In this document: positions 18,886 through 30,680 of the stretch, in pieces
Layout of the letters: each line of letters starts with the position of its first letter
How positions within the stretch are numbered: the stretch's first letter is position 1
NCBI GenBank assembly: GCA_913774955.1
Contig: CAJYKV010000016.1
Coordinates: forward strand, 24,884-88,883
Source: an uncultured Acidovorax sp.
Lineage (GTDB): Bacteria; Pseudomonadota; Gammaproteobacteria; Burkholderiales; Burkholderiaceae_C
Direction: 5' to 3'
Length of the DNA: 64,000 nt
Notes under the pieces: generated by a model
What the model was told of the DNA's origin: nothing
Database searches by the model: none
Seen by the model: the letters and a program-made list of their open reading frames with translations, nothing else
Translations under genes and position numbers: made by a program

Positions 18886-19404
18886 TCAGAGCGGCCGGTT
18901 CTCGTCGCGGTCGGGCGGGCGGCGCTGGGGCGCGAGCAGCACCCAGGTCGCGAGCGGCCAGAGCAGCGCCTCGATCACCGGCGCGATCAGCCCCGGCAGC
19001 CCGGGCAGGATGCCGCCCGAGACCATGCGCACGAGCAGTTCGATGGCGTGCGCGCCCAGGAAGAGCGGCAGCACCTGCAGCGCCTGCGAGAACGGGCTGA
19101 ACCACAGCAGGCGCCGGTGCAGGTAGATGGCGCCGAACATCATGGCGCAGTAGGCCAGCGCGTGCTGGCCGAGCAGGGCGGTCTGGTAGACGTCCATGCA
19201 CAGGCCCAGGGCGAAGGCGACGGTCATGCCCACGCGCTGGGGCTGGTGCACGCCCCAGAAGACGAGCAGCACCATGACGAGGTCGGGCGTCCAGACCACC
19301 CGCCCGAGGGGCAGCATGTTGAACGCCAGCGCCACCAGCAGGCTGCCCGCGATGAACGCAGGCCGCACGGGCATCAGCAACTGTTCGCCGCGGGGCATGA
19401 TCAT
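18886..19404 (-). CDS. mreD: Rod shape-determining protein MreD
   Basis: A 172-residue integral membrane protein of the elongasome with about five helices, including DLVMVLLVFWGVHQPQRVGM and GLCMDVYQTALLGQHAL, which carry the family signature. It links MreC and the cytoskeletal MreB with wall synthesis enzymes. Its ATG at 19404 overlaps the mreC stop by four bases, giving coupled translation; MPRGEQ at 19398 is an alternative start. mrdA follows after 37 bases. Confidence 0.93.
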   Translation of the reverse strand: MIMPRGEQLLMPVRPAFIAGSLLVALAFNMLPLGRVVWTPDLVMVLLVFWGVHQPQRVGMTVAFALGLCMDVYQTALLGQHALAYCAMMFGAIYLHRRLLWFSPFSQALQVLPLFLGAHAIELLVRMVSGGILPGLPGLIAPVIEALLWPLATWVLLAPQRRPPDRDENRPL

Positions 19405-20321
19405 CGGCGGCCTCCCTTGCGGGCCGGTGCGGCCTCGGCGGCGGGCGGGCGCTCGGGCAGGCCCGGATCGAGCGGCTGCAGCACCATGACGTGGCGCGCG
19501 CCCTGCGCCTGCGCGAGCGGCGCGCAGTAGATGCGGGCGAACGCGGAATCGGCGCGGCGCTCCACGCGCACGACGCGGGCCACGGGCAGGCCCGGCGGGT
19601 AGAGGCCGTCCACGCCGCTGGTGGTGAGCAGGTCGCCCTCCTGCACGTCGGCGTTGCTGGGCATGAAGCGCAGCTCCATGCCGCCGCCGTGCGCGATGAC
19701 GGGATCGCCGTAGGCGACGCCGCGCGCCCCGGTGCGCACGTTCATGACGGGAATGGCCTGGTCGCGGTCGATGAGCAGCGTCACCTCGCTCAGCAGCGGA
19801 TGCACCCGCGTCACCTGGCCGAGCATGCCGGATTCATCCATGACCGGCGCGCCGAGCGCGATGCCGGCCACCTGGCCCTGGTCGATCATCACGCGGCGGG
19901 TGTAGGGATCGGCGGCGTCGTAGATCACCTGCGCGGCCTTCGCCGGCGTCTGCAGCCGGTCGCGCAACTGCAGCAGCTTGCGCAGGCGTTCGTTCTCCTG
20001 CAGGAGCTGGTCGGCCTGGTTGGCGCGCTGGGCCATGGCCACCATCTCGCGCCGCGCGGTGTCGACCTCGGCCTGGGCGGCCTCCATGGTGCGCAGGTAG
20101 GCCGTGCCGCCGCCCACGAACTGCACGGGCTGCAGCATCACCCACTGCACCGGATAGAGCGCCACGGCGATGGCCTTGCGCAGGGGTTCGGTGACGTGGA
20201 AGCGGGCGTCCGCCACCATGAGGAACAGTGCCAGCGCGCCGCAGAGCGCGAACCGCGCGCGCGGCGACGGGCCCTGCTTGAAGAACGACGGCGCGGACCG
20301 CTCGAGGGTACCGATGGGCAT
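19401..20321 (-). CDS. mreC: Rod shape-determining protein MreC
   Basis: A 306-residue protein with a short cytoplasmic N-terminus, one membrane helix (about 28-45), a coiled coil (about 65-115, rich in Ala/Arg/Glu), and the periplasmic MreC beta domain (PYTRRVMIDQGQVAGIALGAPVM, then VTLLIDRDQAIPVM). It scaffolds the elongasome in the periplasm and regulates PBP2. The mreB-mreC gap of 140 bases contains a GC-only hairpin (CCGGCC stems, 20413-20429) without a T-run, which might reduce read-through from mreB. Confidence 0.94.
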   Translation of the reverse strand: MPIGTLERSAPSFFKQGPSPRARFALCGALALFLMVADARFHVTEPLRKAIAVALYPVQWVMLQPVQFVGGGTAYLRTMEAAQAEVDTARREMVAMAQRANQADQLLQENERLRKLLQLRDRLQTPAKAAQVIYDAADPYTRRVMIDQGQVAGIALGAPVMDESGMLGQVTRVHPLLSEVTLLIDRDQAIPVMNVRTGARGVAYGDPVIAHGGGMELRFMPSNADVQEGDLLTTSGVDGLYPPGLPVARVVRVERRADSAFARIYCAPLAQAQGARHVMVLQPLDPGLPERPPAAEAAPARKGGRR

Positions 20322-20461
20322 GGCGGTAGGGAACAGCCGCTGGAGAGTGTCAGGAAGGAAGGTGCCGCGCGGATGCGGGGCCGGGAGCGGCGGCGGCGCA
20401 CGGGCCGGGAAGCCGGCCTGCCCGGCCGGACCCGCAGCCCCCGCCCCGCGGCATGGTCATG

Positions 20462-21505
<1,044 letters not shown>

Positions 21506-21710
21506 TCAGGAATTCCTCTGGGGCACGGCATGCGCGTCGGCCTGCCGTCGCCGGGTGTTAGGGGGTGTTTGTGGGCTTTTTTCGCACAATGACCGGCGGT
21601 TGGGAGGGTATTGCGGCAAAGCCGGGATAATACCGCATCCCCTGTGAATAACTTCTGCCCGGCCCTTCGCCGGCGCAGCTTTACATCCCGTTTCCGCACC
21701 CGTTTTTCCC
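21506..21710. promoter_or_regulatory. Divergent mreB / gatC promoter region
   Basis: 205 bases with locally AT-rich patches. On the minus strand a TATTAT (21632-21627) sits 17 bases after GAAGTT and could be the mreB -10, giving a leader of about 115 bases. For gatC, ATAATACC and GTGAATAACTT are candidate -10 patches, without a clear -35. Assignments are tentative. Confidence 0.35.
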
Positions 21711-22010
21711 ATGGCACTGACACCCCAGGACATTGGCCGCATCGCCAACCTGGCGCGGCTCGACCTGAGCCCCGCCGAAAGTGAGCGCATGCTCACCCAG
21801 CTCAACGACTTCTTCGGCACGGTGGAGAAGATGCGGGCTGTGGATACCACCGGCGTGCAGCCTCTGTCGCACCCGGTCGCGGCGATCCAGGACATCGCCC
21901 TGCGCCTGCGCGAGGACGCCGTGGGCGAGCCCAACCAGCGCGAGGCCAACCAGCGCAGCGCACCGGCCGTGGAACGGGGCCTGTTCCTCGTGCCCAAGGT
22001 GATCGAATAA
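21711..22010 (+). CDS. gatC: Asp-tRNA(Asn)/Glu-tRNA(Gln) amidotransferase subunit C
   Basis: A 99-residue protein starting [20 protein letters not shown], the usual GatC opening, with [26 protein letters not shown] as the central helix and GatA-contact loop, and an [12 protein letters not shown] end. GatC wraps around GatA and stabilises the GatCAB complex. It is the first gene of the gatC-gatA-gatB operon, 30 bases before gatA. Confidence 0.96.
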   Translation: MALTPQDIGRIANLARLDLSPAESERMLTQLNDFFGTVEKMRAVDTTGVQPLSHPVAAIQDIALRLREDAVGEPNQREANQRSAPAVERGLFLVPKVIE

Positions 22011-22040
22011 AGAACGAGAACGCGAAAAGCCCGTCATTCC

Positions 22041-23564
<1,524 letters not shown>

Positions 23565-23565
23565 C

Positions 23566-25017
23566 ATGACCGCGAAACTCATCCACGGCTACGAAGTCGT
23601 CATCGGCTTCGAGACCCACACCCAGCTCGCCACGCACAGCAAGATCTTCAGCCGCGCCTCGACGGCGTTCGGCGCCGAGCCCAACACGCAGGCCTGCGCG
23701 GTGGACCTGGCCCTGCCCGGCACGCTGCCGGTGATGAACCGCGAGGCCGTGGCCTGCGCCATCCGCCTGGGGCTGGCGCTGGGCTCCACCGTCGCACCCG
23801 AGAGCATCTTCGCGCGCAAGAACTACTTCTACCCCGACCTGCCCAAGGGCTACCAGATCAGCCAGTTCGAGATCCCGGTGGTGCAGGGCGGCGAGGTGTC
23901 GTTCTACCTCGGCGAAGAGAAGAAGACCGTGCGCCTGGTGCGGGCCCACCTCGAAGAGGACGCGGGCAAGTCGCTGCACGAGGACTTCATCGGCCAGTCC
24001 GGCATCGACCTGAACCGCGCCGGCACGCCGCTGCTGGAGATCGTGACCGAGCCCGACATCCGCAGCAGCGAAGAGGCCGTGGCCTATGCGCGCGAGCTGC
24101 ACAAGATCGTCACCTGGATCGGCATCTGCGACGGCAACATGCAGGAGGGCTCGTTCCGCTGCGACGCCAACGTCTCGGTGCGCAAGCCCGGCCAGCCGCT
24201 GGGCACGCGCCGCGAGATCAAGAACCTGAACAGCTTCAAGTTCATGCAGCAGGCGATCGACTACGAGATCCGCTGGCAGATCGAGCAGATCGAGGACGGC
24301 CACGCGATCCAGCAGGCGACCGTGCTGTTCAACCCCGACACGGGCGAGACGCGCGCGATGCGCACCAAGGAAGACGCGGCCGATTACCGCTATTTCCCCG
24401 ATCCGGACCTGCCGCCGCTGCGGATCTCGCAGGAATGGATCGAAGAGGAGCGCAGCCGCATGCCCGAGCTGCCGCGCGCGATGGCGGCGCGCTTCGTGGC
24501 CGACTACGGCCTGCCCGAGTACGACGCCACCACGCTCACGCAGTCGAAGGCCATGGCGGCCTACTTCGAAGAGGCCGCGAAGGCCAGCGGGCAGCCGAAG
24601 CTCGCGAGCAACTGGATCATGGGCGAGGTGTCGCGCCGCGTGAATGCGGGCGAGACCGACATCGCCGCCGCGCCGGTCACGGCCGCGCTGCTGGCGAAGC
24701 TGATCGCGCGCATCGCCGACGGCACCATTTCCAACGCCGCCGGCCGCCAGGTGTTCGAGGCGCTCTGGACCAGCGAGGGCAGCGACGTGGACGCGGTCAT
24801 CGAGGCCAAGGGCCTCAAGCAGATGAACGACACCGGCGCGCTGGAGAAGATCATCGACGAAGTGATCGCCGCCAACCCGGACAACGTGGCCCAGTTCAAG
24901 GCCGGCAAGGACAAGGCGTTCAACGCGCTGGTCGGCCAGGCGATGAAGGCGAGCCGCGGCAAGGCGAACCCGCAGCAGGTCAACGACCTGCTCCGCGCGC
25001 GGCTCGCCGCTTCCTGA
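23566..25017 (+). CDS. gatB: Asp-tRNA(Asn)/Glu-tRNA(Gln) amidotransferase subunit B
   Basis: A 483-residue protein that phosphorylates the misacylated Glu-tRNA(Gln) or Asp-tRNA(Asn) and amidates it with ammonia from GatA. Typical sequence includes [14 protein letters not shown] at the start, [15 protein letters not shown], and the C-terminal YqeY-like domain ([24 protein letters not shown]). It begins one base after the gatA stop. The first motif usually reads VxGLExHxQL; here it is [10 protein letters not shown]. Its presence implies indirect tRNA charging in this organism. Confidence 0.97.
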   Translation: MTAKLIHGYEVVIGFETHTQLATHSKIFSRASTAFGAEPNTQACAVDLALPGTLPVMNREAVACAIRLGLALGSTVAPESIFARKNYFYPDLPKGYQISQFEIPVVQGGEVSFYLGEEKKTVRLVRAHLEEDAGKSLHEDFIGQSGIDLNRAGTPLLEIVTEPDIRSSEEAVAYARELHKIVTWIGICDGNMQEGSFRCDANVSVRKPGQPLGTRREIKNLNSFKFMQQAIDYEIRWQIEQIEDGHAIQQATVLFNPDTGETRAMRTKEDAADYRYFPDPDLPPLRISQEWIEEERSRMPELPRAMAARFVADYGLPEYDATTLTQSKAMAAYFEEAAKASGQPKLASNWIMGEVSRRVNAGETDIAAAPVTAALLAKLIARIADGTISNAAGRQVFEALWTSEGSDVDAVIEAKGLKQMNDTGALEKIIDEVIAANPDNVAQFKAGKDKAFNALVGQAMKASRGKANPQQVNDLLRARLAAS

Positions 25018-25074
25018 CCGGGCCCCGGCAGCCGGGCTGTACCGGACGGACCGGGCGCCCGGCCGGTTTGCGCG

Positions 25075-25770
25075 CTACTGCGGGGCCGGCACCGCCGGCG
25101 CGGAGTGCTGCGCGGCCCAGAGCGGGCGCAGCTGGGCCAGTTCGGCATCGAAGCGCTGGTGCACGCGGCGCTTCTCGTCTTCCTGCGAGGCGATGAAGCG
25201 CTGCTGCAGGGCGATCGACTCGTCCTGTTCGGCGATCTGGCGGCGCAGGACCATGGGGGCCTTGGACGGATCGCGGCGGTAGAACTCCATTTCCGCATCG
25301 AGCTTCCTGCGCTGGCTGCGCAGTTCGGCCACGCGTGCGGCGGCCACGGCCGTCACCTCGTCCACCTTCGCGATCGCCGCCGCGCGCTCGGCATCGTGCG
25401 CGGCCTGGTCCGGATAGCGCGCGACCAGCACGCGCTCCCGGCGGCGCTCCTCGGCGGCGCGGGCCCGGTCCTCGGTCTCTTTGCGGCGCTGGGCGTCCTG
25501 GGCCGCGCGCTCCTGGTCGGACAGCAGCGGGCCCACGCGGCCGCGCTCGGTGCCGGACGGACCCAGCACGCGCTGCTCGCGGTCGGTGCATTCGGGGATC
25601 GGGCGGTCCGCCGTGAGGCGCCGGCCCTTGGCATCCACGCAGGTGTAGATGCCGCCGGCCCCGGGCTGGGCCTGCTGCTGCGCCTGCGCGGCCGGGCCGC
25701 ACAGGGCGGCCAGCGCCGCCCCGGCGCCCAGGCGCCAGAGGGTCGGTGGCTTCAGCGGAAGGACTGCCAT
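25075..25770 (-). CDS. Exported DUF4124 coiled-coil protein of unknown function
   Basis: A 231-residue protein with signal peptide about residues 1-31 (cleavage near AAQAQ), then a DUF4124-like domain (GIYTCVDAKGRRLTADRPIPEC), and a long charged helical region (about 85-215, RRKETEDRARAAEERRRERV) likely to form a coiled coil in the periplasm. Such proteins are common in betaproteobacteria and have no known activity. It lies downstream of pyrE on the same strand, 40 bases after its stop. Confidence 0.75.
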   Translation of the reverse strand: MAVLPLKPPTLWRLGAGAALAALCGPAAQAQQQAQPGAGGIYTCVDAKGRRLTADRPIPECTDREQRVLGPSGTERGRVGPLLSDQERAAQDAQRRKETEDRARAAEERRRERVLVARYPDQAAHDAERAAAIAKVDEVTAVAAARVAELRSQRRKLDAEMEFYRRDPSKAPMVLRRQIAEQDESIALQQRFIASQEDEKRRVHQRFDAELAQLRPLWAAQHSAPAVPAPQ

Positions 25771-25810
25771 GGGGTTCGGAATGCGGAAGATGGGCCGCGC
25801 GCGGCCCGGG

Positions 25811-26530
25811 TCAGACGCCGTAGCGGTGGCGGTAGGCCAGCACGCGCTCGTGGTGGGCGCCCATGTCGGAGCCCCCGCGCTCCTGCAGATATTGCAGCAA
25901 ATCGGCCAGCTTGGCGATGGTGCACACCTGCATGCCCAGTTGGCCGCGCACGTACTGCACGGCGCTGTGGTCCACGTCCCGGCCGTTCTCGGTGGCCTTT
26001 TCCTGGCGGTCGAGGGCGATCGCCATCGCATGGGGCACCGCACCGGCAGCCCGGATGAGGGCGATGGATTCGCGCGCGGCGGTGCCGGCGGACATCACGT
26101 CGTCCACGATCAGCACGCGGCCCTGCAGCGGCGCGCCCACCAGCGTGCCGCCCTCGCCGTGGTCCTTGGCCTCCTTGCGGTTGTAGGCGAACGGCACGTT
26201 GCGGCCGTGGCGCGCCAGCTCCACCGCCACCGTGGCGGCCAGGGGGATGCCCTTGTAGGCGGGCCCGAAGACCATGTCGAATTCGATGCCGCTGGCGATC
26301 AAGGCTTTTGCATAGAATTCCGCGAGCCGGCCCATCTTGGCGCCGTCGTCGAAGAGCCCGGCGTTGAAGAAGTACGGGCTCATGCGGCCCGCCTTGGTCT
26401 TGAATTCACCGAACCGGAGCACTCCCGCCTCCACGGCGAAGTGCACGAATTCCTGCGCCAGGCGGTCCGGCGAACCGCCCTCTCCCGCCATTTCCGTTCC
26501 CGCCTGCCGCTGCGCGCCGTCTGCCACCAT
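25811..26530 (-). CDS. pyrE: Orotate phosphoribosyltransferase
   Basis: A 239-residue enzyme that joins orotate and PRPP to make OMP in pyrimidine synthesis. FGEFKTKAGRMSPYFFNAGLF is the family opening, RKEAKDHGEGG the flexible catalytic loop, and RVLIVDDVMSAGTAARE the PRPP-binding motif. ATG 26530 has AAGGGAAG five bases upstream but makes the gene overlap the xth start head to head by two bases. ATG 26491, with GGGAACGG upstream, would give 226 residues, closer to E. coli PyrE. Either start is possible. Confidence 0.95.
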   Translation of the reverse strand: MVADGAQRQAGTEMAGEGGSPDRLAQEFVHFAVEAGVLRFGEFKTKAGRMSPYFFNAGLFDDGAKMGRLAEFYAKALIASGIEFDMVFGPAYKGIPLAATVAVELARHGRNVPFAYNRKEAKDHGEGGTLVGAPLQGRVLIVDDVMSAGTAARESIALIRAAGAVPHAMAIALDRQEKATENGRDVDHSAVQYVRGQLGMQVCTIAKLADLLQYLQERGGSDMGAHHERVLAYRHRYGV

Positions 26531-27344
26531 GGATGCTTCCCTTTTCAAATTGACCAGCCTGAACCTCAACGGCATCCGTTCCGCCACCTCGAAAGGGGTG
26601 GAAGCCTGGATCGCCGAGACGCGGCCGGATTGTATTTGCGTGCAGGAGATCAAGGCCCAGTCCGCCGACATGGAGGGCCGCTTCGAGAGCCTGGCGGGCC
26701 TCAAGGGGCACTTCCACTACGCCGTGAAGAAGGGCTATTCGGGCGTGGGCATCTACACCCGCCACGAGCCGACCGACGTGCGCGTGGGCTACGGCTCCTC
26801 CGAGTTCGACGCCGAGGGCCGCTACGTGGAGGCGCGCTTCGACACGCCCACGCGCAAGCTCTCGATCATCAGCGCGTATTTCCCGAGCGGCTCGTCGGGC
26901 CCCGAGCGCCAGTTGGCGAAGTTCCGCTTCCTGGCGGAGTTCCACGTGCACCTGATGCGCGTGAAGGAAGAGCGCGAATTCATCCTCTGCGGCGACGTCA
27001 ACATCGCCCACCAGCAGATCGACCTGAAGAACTGGCGCGGCAACCAGAAGAACAGCGGCTTCCTGCCCGAGGAACGCGAGTGGATGACGAAGCTGCTGCA
27101 CCCCACCGACCTGGGCGGCGGCCTAGTGGACGTGTACCGCCTGCTGCAGCCGGACACCACCGAGGCCGCCTACACCTGGTGGAGCAACCGCGGGCAGGCG
27201 TATGCGAACAACGTGGGGTGGCGGCTCGACTACCACCTTGCCACGCCGGCGATCGCGGCGCTGGCGCGCACCGAGGCCATCTACAAGCAGCAGAAGTTCT
27301 CGGACCACGCGCCGATCACGGTGGGCTACGAACTCGCGATCTGA
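26529..27344 (+). CDS. xth: Exodeoxyribonuclease III / AP endonuclease
   Basis: A 271-residue exonuclease III family protein for base-excision repair. LTSLNLNGIRSA holds the metal Asn, VQEIKAQ the metal Glu, ILCGDVNIAHQQIDLKN the catalytic Asp/Asn, and FSDHAPITVGYEL the catalytic His at the end. The ATG overlaps the divergent pyrE start by two bases if pyrE starts at 26530. There is no clear ribosome binding site in front of it, so its start region may be leaderless or weakly translated. Confidence 0.95.
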   Translation: MDASLFKLTSLNLNGIRSATSKGVEAWIAETRPDCICVQEIKAQSADMEGRFESLAGLKGHFHYAVKKGYSGVGIYTRHEPTDVRVGYGSSEFDAEGRYVEARFDTPTRKLSIISAYFPSGSSGPERQLAKFRFLAEFHVHLMRVKEEREFILCGDVNIAHQQIDLKNWRGNQKNSGFLPEEREWMTKLLHPTDLGGGLVDVYRLLQPDTTEAAYTWWSNRGQAYANNVGWRLDYHLATPAIAALARTEAIYKQQKFSDHAPITVGYELAI

Positions 27345-27374
27345 GCGCGGGCCACCGCCATGGGCCCGGGCGGG

Positions 27375-28208
27375 TCAGTCCCAGGCCGGCGCCAGCCCTT
27401 CCGGGCCCACCAGCCGGCCGCCGCGGTCCAGCGCGGCGATGCGTCGCATCTGGGCACCGTCCAGACGCAGCTGCGCGGCGCGCAGGTTGGAGTGCAGGTG
27501 TTCTCGGCGCGTGGACGATGGGATCACGGCGAAGCCCGACTGCATCGCCCAGGCCAGCGCGACCTGGGCCGGCGTGGCGCCGCACTCCTGCGCGATCGCC
27601 TGGACCTCCGGATCCTGCAGCATCTGGCCATAGCCCAGCGTCATGTACGAAGTGATGTGGATGCCCTGGCTGCGCGCGAAATCCACCACCGCCCGGTTCT
27701 GCAGGTACGGATGCAGTTCGATCTGGTTCGTGGCGATCGCCTCCGCGCCCACGGCGGCTACGGCCTCGCGCAGGAGCGGCACCGTGAAGTTCGACACGCC
27801 GATGCGCCGCGCGAGCCCGCGGGATTGCGCATCGGCCAGCGCCTCCAGGCTTTCGGCCAGCGGCACCGCGCCGCCGGGCGAGGGCCAGTGGATCAGCACC
27901 AGATCGACGTAATCCGTGCGCAGTTTCTCCAGGCTCTCCTGCAGGCTCGTGGCGAGCCGGTCGCCAGCGAGGTGGTCGGTCCAGATTTTGGTGGTGAGGT
28001 AGAGATCACCCCGGGCGACGCCGCTGGCGGCGACGGCCTGGCCCACCTCCGCTTCGTTGCCGTAGATCTGCGCAGTGTCCACATGGCGGTAGCCCAGGTC
28101 GAGCGCGTTCGCCACCGAGTCGATGGCGGCCTGGCCCTTCAGGCGGAAGGTGCCCAGGCCGAACGGGGGCACGGGCGGATGGGAGGATGGGGCAGCGGAT
28201 GCCTGCAT
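27375..28208 (-). CDS. Aldo/keto reductase (DkgB-like)
   Basis: A 277-residue NADPH-dependent reductase. The catalytic set is visible: Asp and Tyr in [14 protein letters not shown], Lys in YLTTKIW, and His in [11 protein letters not shown] cofactor-binding segment [12 protein letters not shown] lies near the end. The closest well-known type is 2,5-diketo-D-gluconate / methylglyoxal reductase. The start has AAGGAG six bases upstream. Just upstream of that site is a run of six GATG units, so the 5' leader contains a tetranucleotide repeat. Confidence 0.9.
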   Translation of the reverse strand: MQASAAPSSHPPVPPFGLGTFRLKGQAAIDSVANALDLGYRHVDTAQIYGNEAEVGQAVAASGVARGDLYLTTKIWTDHLAGDRLATSLQESLEKLRTDYVDLVLIHWPSPGGAVPLAESLEALADAQSRGLARRIGVSNFTVPLLREAVAAVGAEAIATNQIELHPYLQNRAVVDFARSQGIHITSYMTLGYGQMLQDPEVQAIAQECGATPAQVALAWAMQSGFAVIPSSTRREHLHSNLRAAQLRLDGAQMRRIAALDRGGRLVGPEGLAPAWD

Positions 28209-28223
28209 GGAAAGCTCCTTGTC

Positions 28224-28247
28224 GATGGATGGATGGATGGATGGATG
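28224..28247. repeat. (GATG)6 tetranucleotide repeat in the leader of the aldo/keto reductase gene
   Basis: Six perfect GATG units, followed by imperfect ones up to about 28263 (GAACGGGTGAATGGATGGG). On the coding (minus) strand they read CATC and end eight bases before the AAGGAG ribosome site of the aldo/keto reductase gene. The repeat is not within a coding frame. Confidence 0.9.
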
Positions 28248-28307
28248 AACGGGTGAATGGATGGGCGACCCAAGGGGCAGGACCGCGCCAGGACCGGCCG
28301 CCGCGGC

Positions 28308-29510
28308 TCAGTGGCCCTCGGCCACCGGACGCCCCCCGCGGACGGCAGCCCCGCCACGGGCATCGAGCACGCCGCTCGCCTGGGTGAGCGCCAGCGCGCC
28401 CAGCACCACCACCGCGCCGATCCACGGGGTGTGCATCAGGCCCAGGTGGCTCACGATCAGGCCCCCGGCCCAGGCGGCGCCCGCGATGCCGAGGTTGAAC
28501 GCGGCGATGTTGAGGCCCGAGGCCACGTCCACGGCCTGCGGCGCGACGCGCTCGGCCTGGCGCACCACGTACAGCTGCAGGCCCGGCACGTTGCCGAAGG
28601 CCACGGCGCCCCAGAGCAGCACCGTGCCGACGGCCAGCCAGGGATGCGGCGCGGTGAACTGCAGGAGCAGCAGCACGGCAGCCAGCAGCGCGAAGAGGAT
28701 GCGCAGTGCGGAGATCGGCCCCAGGCGGTCGGCGAGCCGGCCGCCCCAGAGGTTGCCCGCGGCCACCGAGACACCGTACACCAGCATCACCCAGCCCACC
28801 GTGCCTTCGCTGAAACCCGACACGCCGGTGAGGATGGGCGCGAGGAAAGTGAATGGGATGAAGGTGCCGCCGTAGCCGATGGCCGTCTTGGCATAGACCA
28901 GCAGCAGCCGTGGCTCGGCCAGCACGCGGGCCTGCTGCAGGAACGAGGCCGGCGGCACGTGCGCGATGCGCCGCGGCACGAACAGCGCGCTGCCCGCGAA
29001 GGCGAGCATGCCGAGCCCCGCGACGGCGAGGAAGGTATCGCGCCAGCCGAAGTGCTGGCCGATGAAGGTGCCCAGCGGCACGCCGGTGACCAGCGCCACC
29101 GTGAGCCCCGAGAACAGCGTGGCGATCGCGCTGGCGGCCTTCTCGCGCGGCACCAGGCCGGTGGCGATGGTCGAGCCGATCGAGAAGAACACACCGTGCG
29201 CGAGTCCGGTGAGCACGCGCGCGGCCACCAGCGTGCCGTAGCCCGGGGCCTGCCAGGCCAGCAGGTTGCCGGCGGTGAACAGCGCCATGAGCGCCAGCAG
29301 CAGGGCCTTGCGCGGCAGCCGGCCGGTGAGCGCGGTGAGCACCGGCGCGCCGAAGGCCACGCCCAGCGCGTACAGGCTGACGAGCAGGCCGGCCGAGGGC
29401 AGGCCGATGCCGAGGTCCGCCGCCACGGTGGGCAGCAGGCCGACGATGACGAATTCCGTCGTGCCGATGGCGAACGCGCCGAGCGTCAGCGCGAACAGGG
29501 CGATGGGCAT
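28308..29510 (-). CDS. MFS drug/arabinose-efflux type transporter (DHA1 family)
   Basis: A 400-residue transporter with twelve predicted helices. The opening (PIALFALTLGAFAIGTTEFV, then IVGLLPTVAADLG) is the hallmark of the AraJ/YdhP/PbuE-like DHA1 group of small-molecule exporters, and ARVLTGLAHGVFFSIGSTIA follows in helix 4. The start at 29510 has AAGGAG eight bases upstream. It is divergent from a LysR gene with 126 bases between, so it is probably controlled by it. It lies upstream of the aldo/keto reductase gene on the same strand. Confidence 0.9.
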   Translation of the reverse strand: MPIALFALTLGAFAIGTTEFVIVGLLPTVAADLGIGLPSAGLLVSLYALGVAFGAPVLTALTGRLPRKALLLALMALFTAGNLLAWQAPGYGTLVAARVLTGLAHGVFFSIGSTIATGLVPREKAASAIATLFSGLTVALVTGVPLGTFIGQHFGWRDTFLAVAGLGMLAFAGSALFVPRRIAHVPPASFLQQARVLAEPRLLLVYAKTAIGYGGTFIPFTFLAPILTGVSGFSEGTVGWVMLVYGVSVAAGNLWGGRLADRLGPISALRILFALLAAVLLLLQFTAPHPWLAVGTVLLWGAVAFGNVPGLQLYVVRQAERVAPQAVDVASGLNIAAFNLGIAGAAWAGGLIVSHLGLMHTPWIGAVVVLGALALTQASGVLDARGGAAVRGGRPVAEGH

Positions 29511-29636
29511 GGGAAACACTCCTTGCAATCACAGATCGATGGCAGGAGTGTGGGCGTTTCACCTTTGCGGAAAAAGCCCGTGATCTGCAGAATATATTTG
29601 CCTTCGGATCAACAATCGCTGCGGCGCTCACGCCCC
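29511..29636. promoter_or_regulatory. Divergent MFS / LysR regulatory region
   Basis: 126 bases, AT-rich around 29575-29600 (GATCTGCAGAATATATTTG). A TATATT here could act as -10 on either strand, but no good -35 was found. Such a patch is the expected position for LysR binding (T-N11-A type sites). Confidence 0.35.
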
Positions 29637-30533
29637 ATGAAAACCACCCTGGAAGAACTGCAGGCCTTCACGGCCGTGGTCGATGCGGGCTCCGTCACGG
29701 CCGCCGCCGCGCAGTTGGAGCAGACGGCATCGGGCATCAGCCGGGCCCTGGCGCGGCTGGAGAAGAAGCTCGACACCACGCTGCTGCGCCGCACCACGCG
29801 CCGCATCGGGCTCACGGAAGAGGGCCAGGCCTTCCTCACGCGCGCCCGCGCCATCCTCGCGGCGCTCGACGAAGCGGAAGAGCACATGGCGGCGCGCAGG
29901 GGGCAGCCAGCGGGCCGGCTGCGCGTGAACGCGGCCACGCCCTTCATGCTGCACGTGGTGGCGCCGCTGGTGCCGGCGTTCCGCCGCGCCCATCCGCAGA
30001 TCGCGCTGGAGCTGGACACCGACGAGCGCAACATCGATCTGCTGGAGCGGCGCACCGACGTCGCGATCCGCATCGGCGCGCTGCGCGACTCCACGCTGCA
30101 CGCGCGCCCGCTGGGCTCCAGCCGCCTGCGGGTGCTGGCGAGCCCCGCCTACCTGGCCGCGCACGGCCGGCCGAAGTCGGTCGCGGCGCTGGCGCAGCAC
30201 TCACTGCTGGGCTTCACCCAGCCCGACGCGCTCAATCTCTGGCCCCTGCGCGGCCCGCACGGCGACGGCTGGACCGCCACGCCGGACATCGCGGCATCGA
30301 GCGGCGAGACGCTGCGCCAGCTCGCGCTGCAGGGCGCGGGCATCGCCTGCCTGGCGGATTTCATGACGACGCAGGACCGCGACCGCGGCGACCTGGTGCA
30401 GGTGCTGGCGCGGCACACGGCCGACGTGCGGCAGCCCGTCAGCGCGGTGTACTACCGCAACACGCAGCTGGCCGCGCGCATCGCCTGCTTCCTGGACTTC
30501 CTGGCCCACCACCTGGCCACCGCGCCGCGCTGA
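29637..30533 (+). CDS. LysR-type transcriptional regulator (CrgA/DsdC-like group)
   Basis: A 298-residue regulator. The DNA-binding domain is at residues 1-60 (LEELQAFTAVVDAGSVTAAAAQ, then TASGISRALARLE), and the effector domain follows (GRLRVNAATPFMLHVVAPLVPAF, ERRTDVAIRIGALRDSTL). The DVAIRIG motif is typical of LysR proteins controlling oxidoreductases or exporters. It is divergent from the MFS transporter gene, its likely target. The start is at the family N-terminus. Confidence 0.92.
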   Translation: MKTTLEELQAFTAVVDAGSVTAAAAQLEQTASGISRALARLEKKLDTTLLRRTTRRIGLTEEGQAFLTRARAILAALDEAEEHMAARRGQPAGRLRVNAATPFMLHVVAPLVPAFRRAHPQIALELDTDERNIDLLERRTDVAIRIGALRDSTLHARPLGSSRLRVLASPAYLAAHGRPKSVAALAQHSLLGFTQPDALNLWPLRGPHGDGWTATPDIAASSGETLRQLALQGAGIACLADFMTTQDRDRGDLVQVLARHTADVRQPVSAVYYRNTQLAARIACFLDFLAHHLATAPR

Positions 30534-30680
30534 CGCTGCCCCGCTCCGGTGCGGGAGCGTCCCGGCCCGGCGATCACCCCGCCATGGCCCGCCGGATCCA
30601 CCGCCGGATCGGCGCCGCGCCCGAGCACGGCATGGGGGCATTCCTGCACCCGGCGCGGGCGCAGGCTTAGACTGGCCTTC

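Noticed and set aside
20413..20429. GC-only hairpin between mreB and mreC as a terminator
   Set aside because: No T-run follows on the minus strand and the downstream genes are expected to be co-transcribed with mreB.
28224..28263. GATG repeats as a CRISPR-like array
   Set aside because: The units are 4-bp contiguous repeats without spacers; a simple sequence repeat.
29589..29600. AATATATTT as a defined promoter
   Set aside because: No -35 at suitable spacing on either strand; reported only as part of a divergent regulatory region.
28257..29636. Long plus-strand frame upstream of the LysR protein
   Set aside because: It is antisense to the MFS transporter and its His/Arg/Gln-rich translation is a shadow; the LysR domain begins at 29637.
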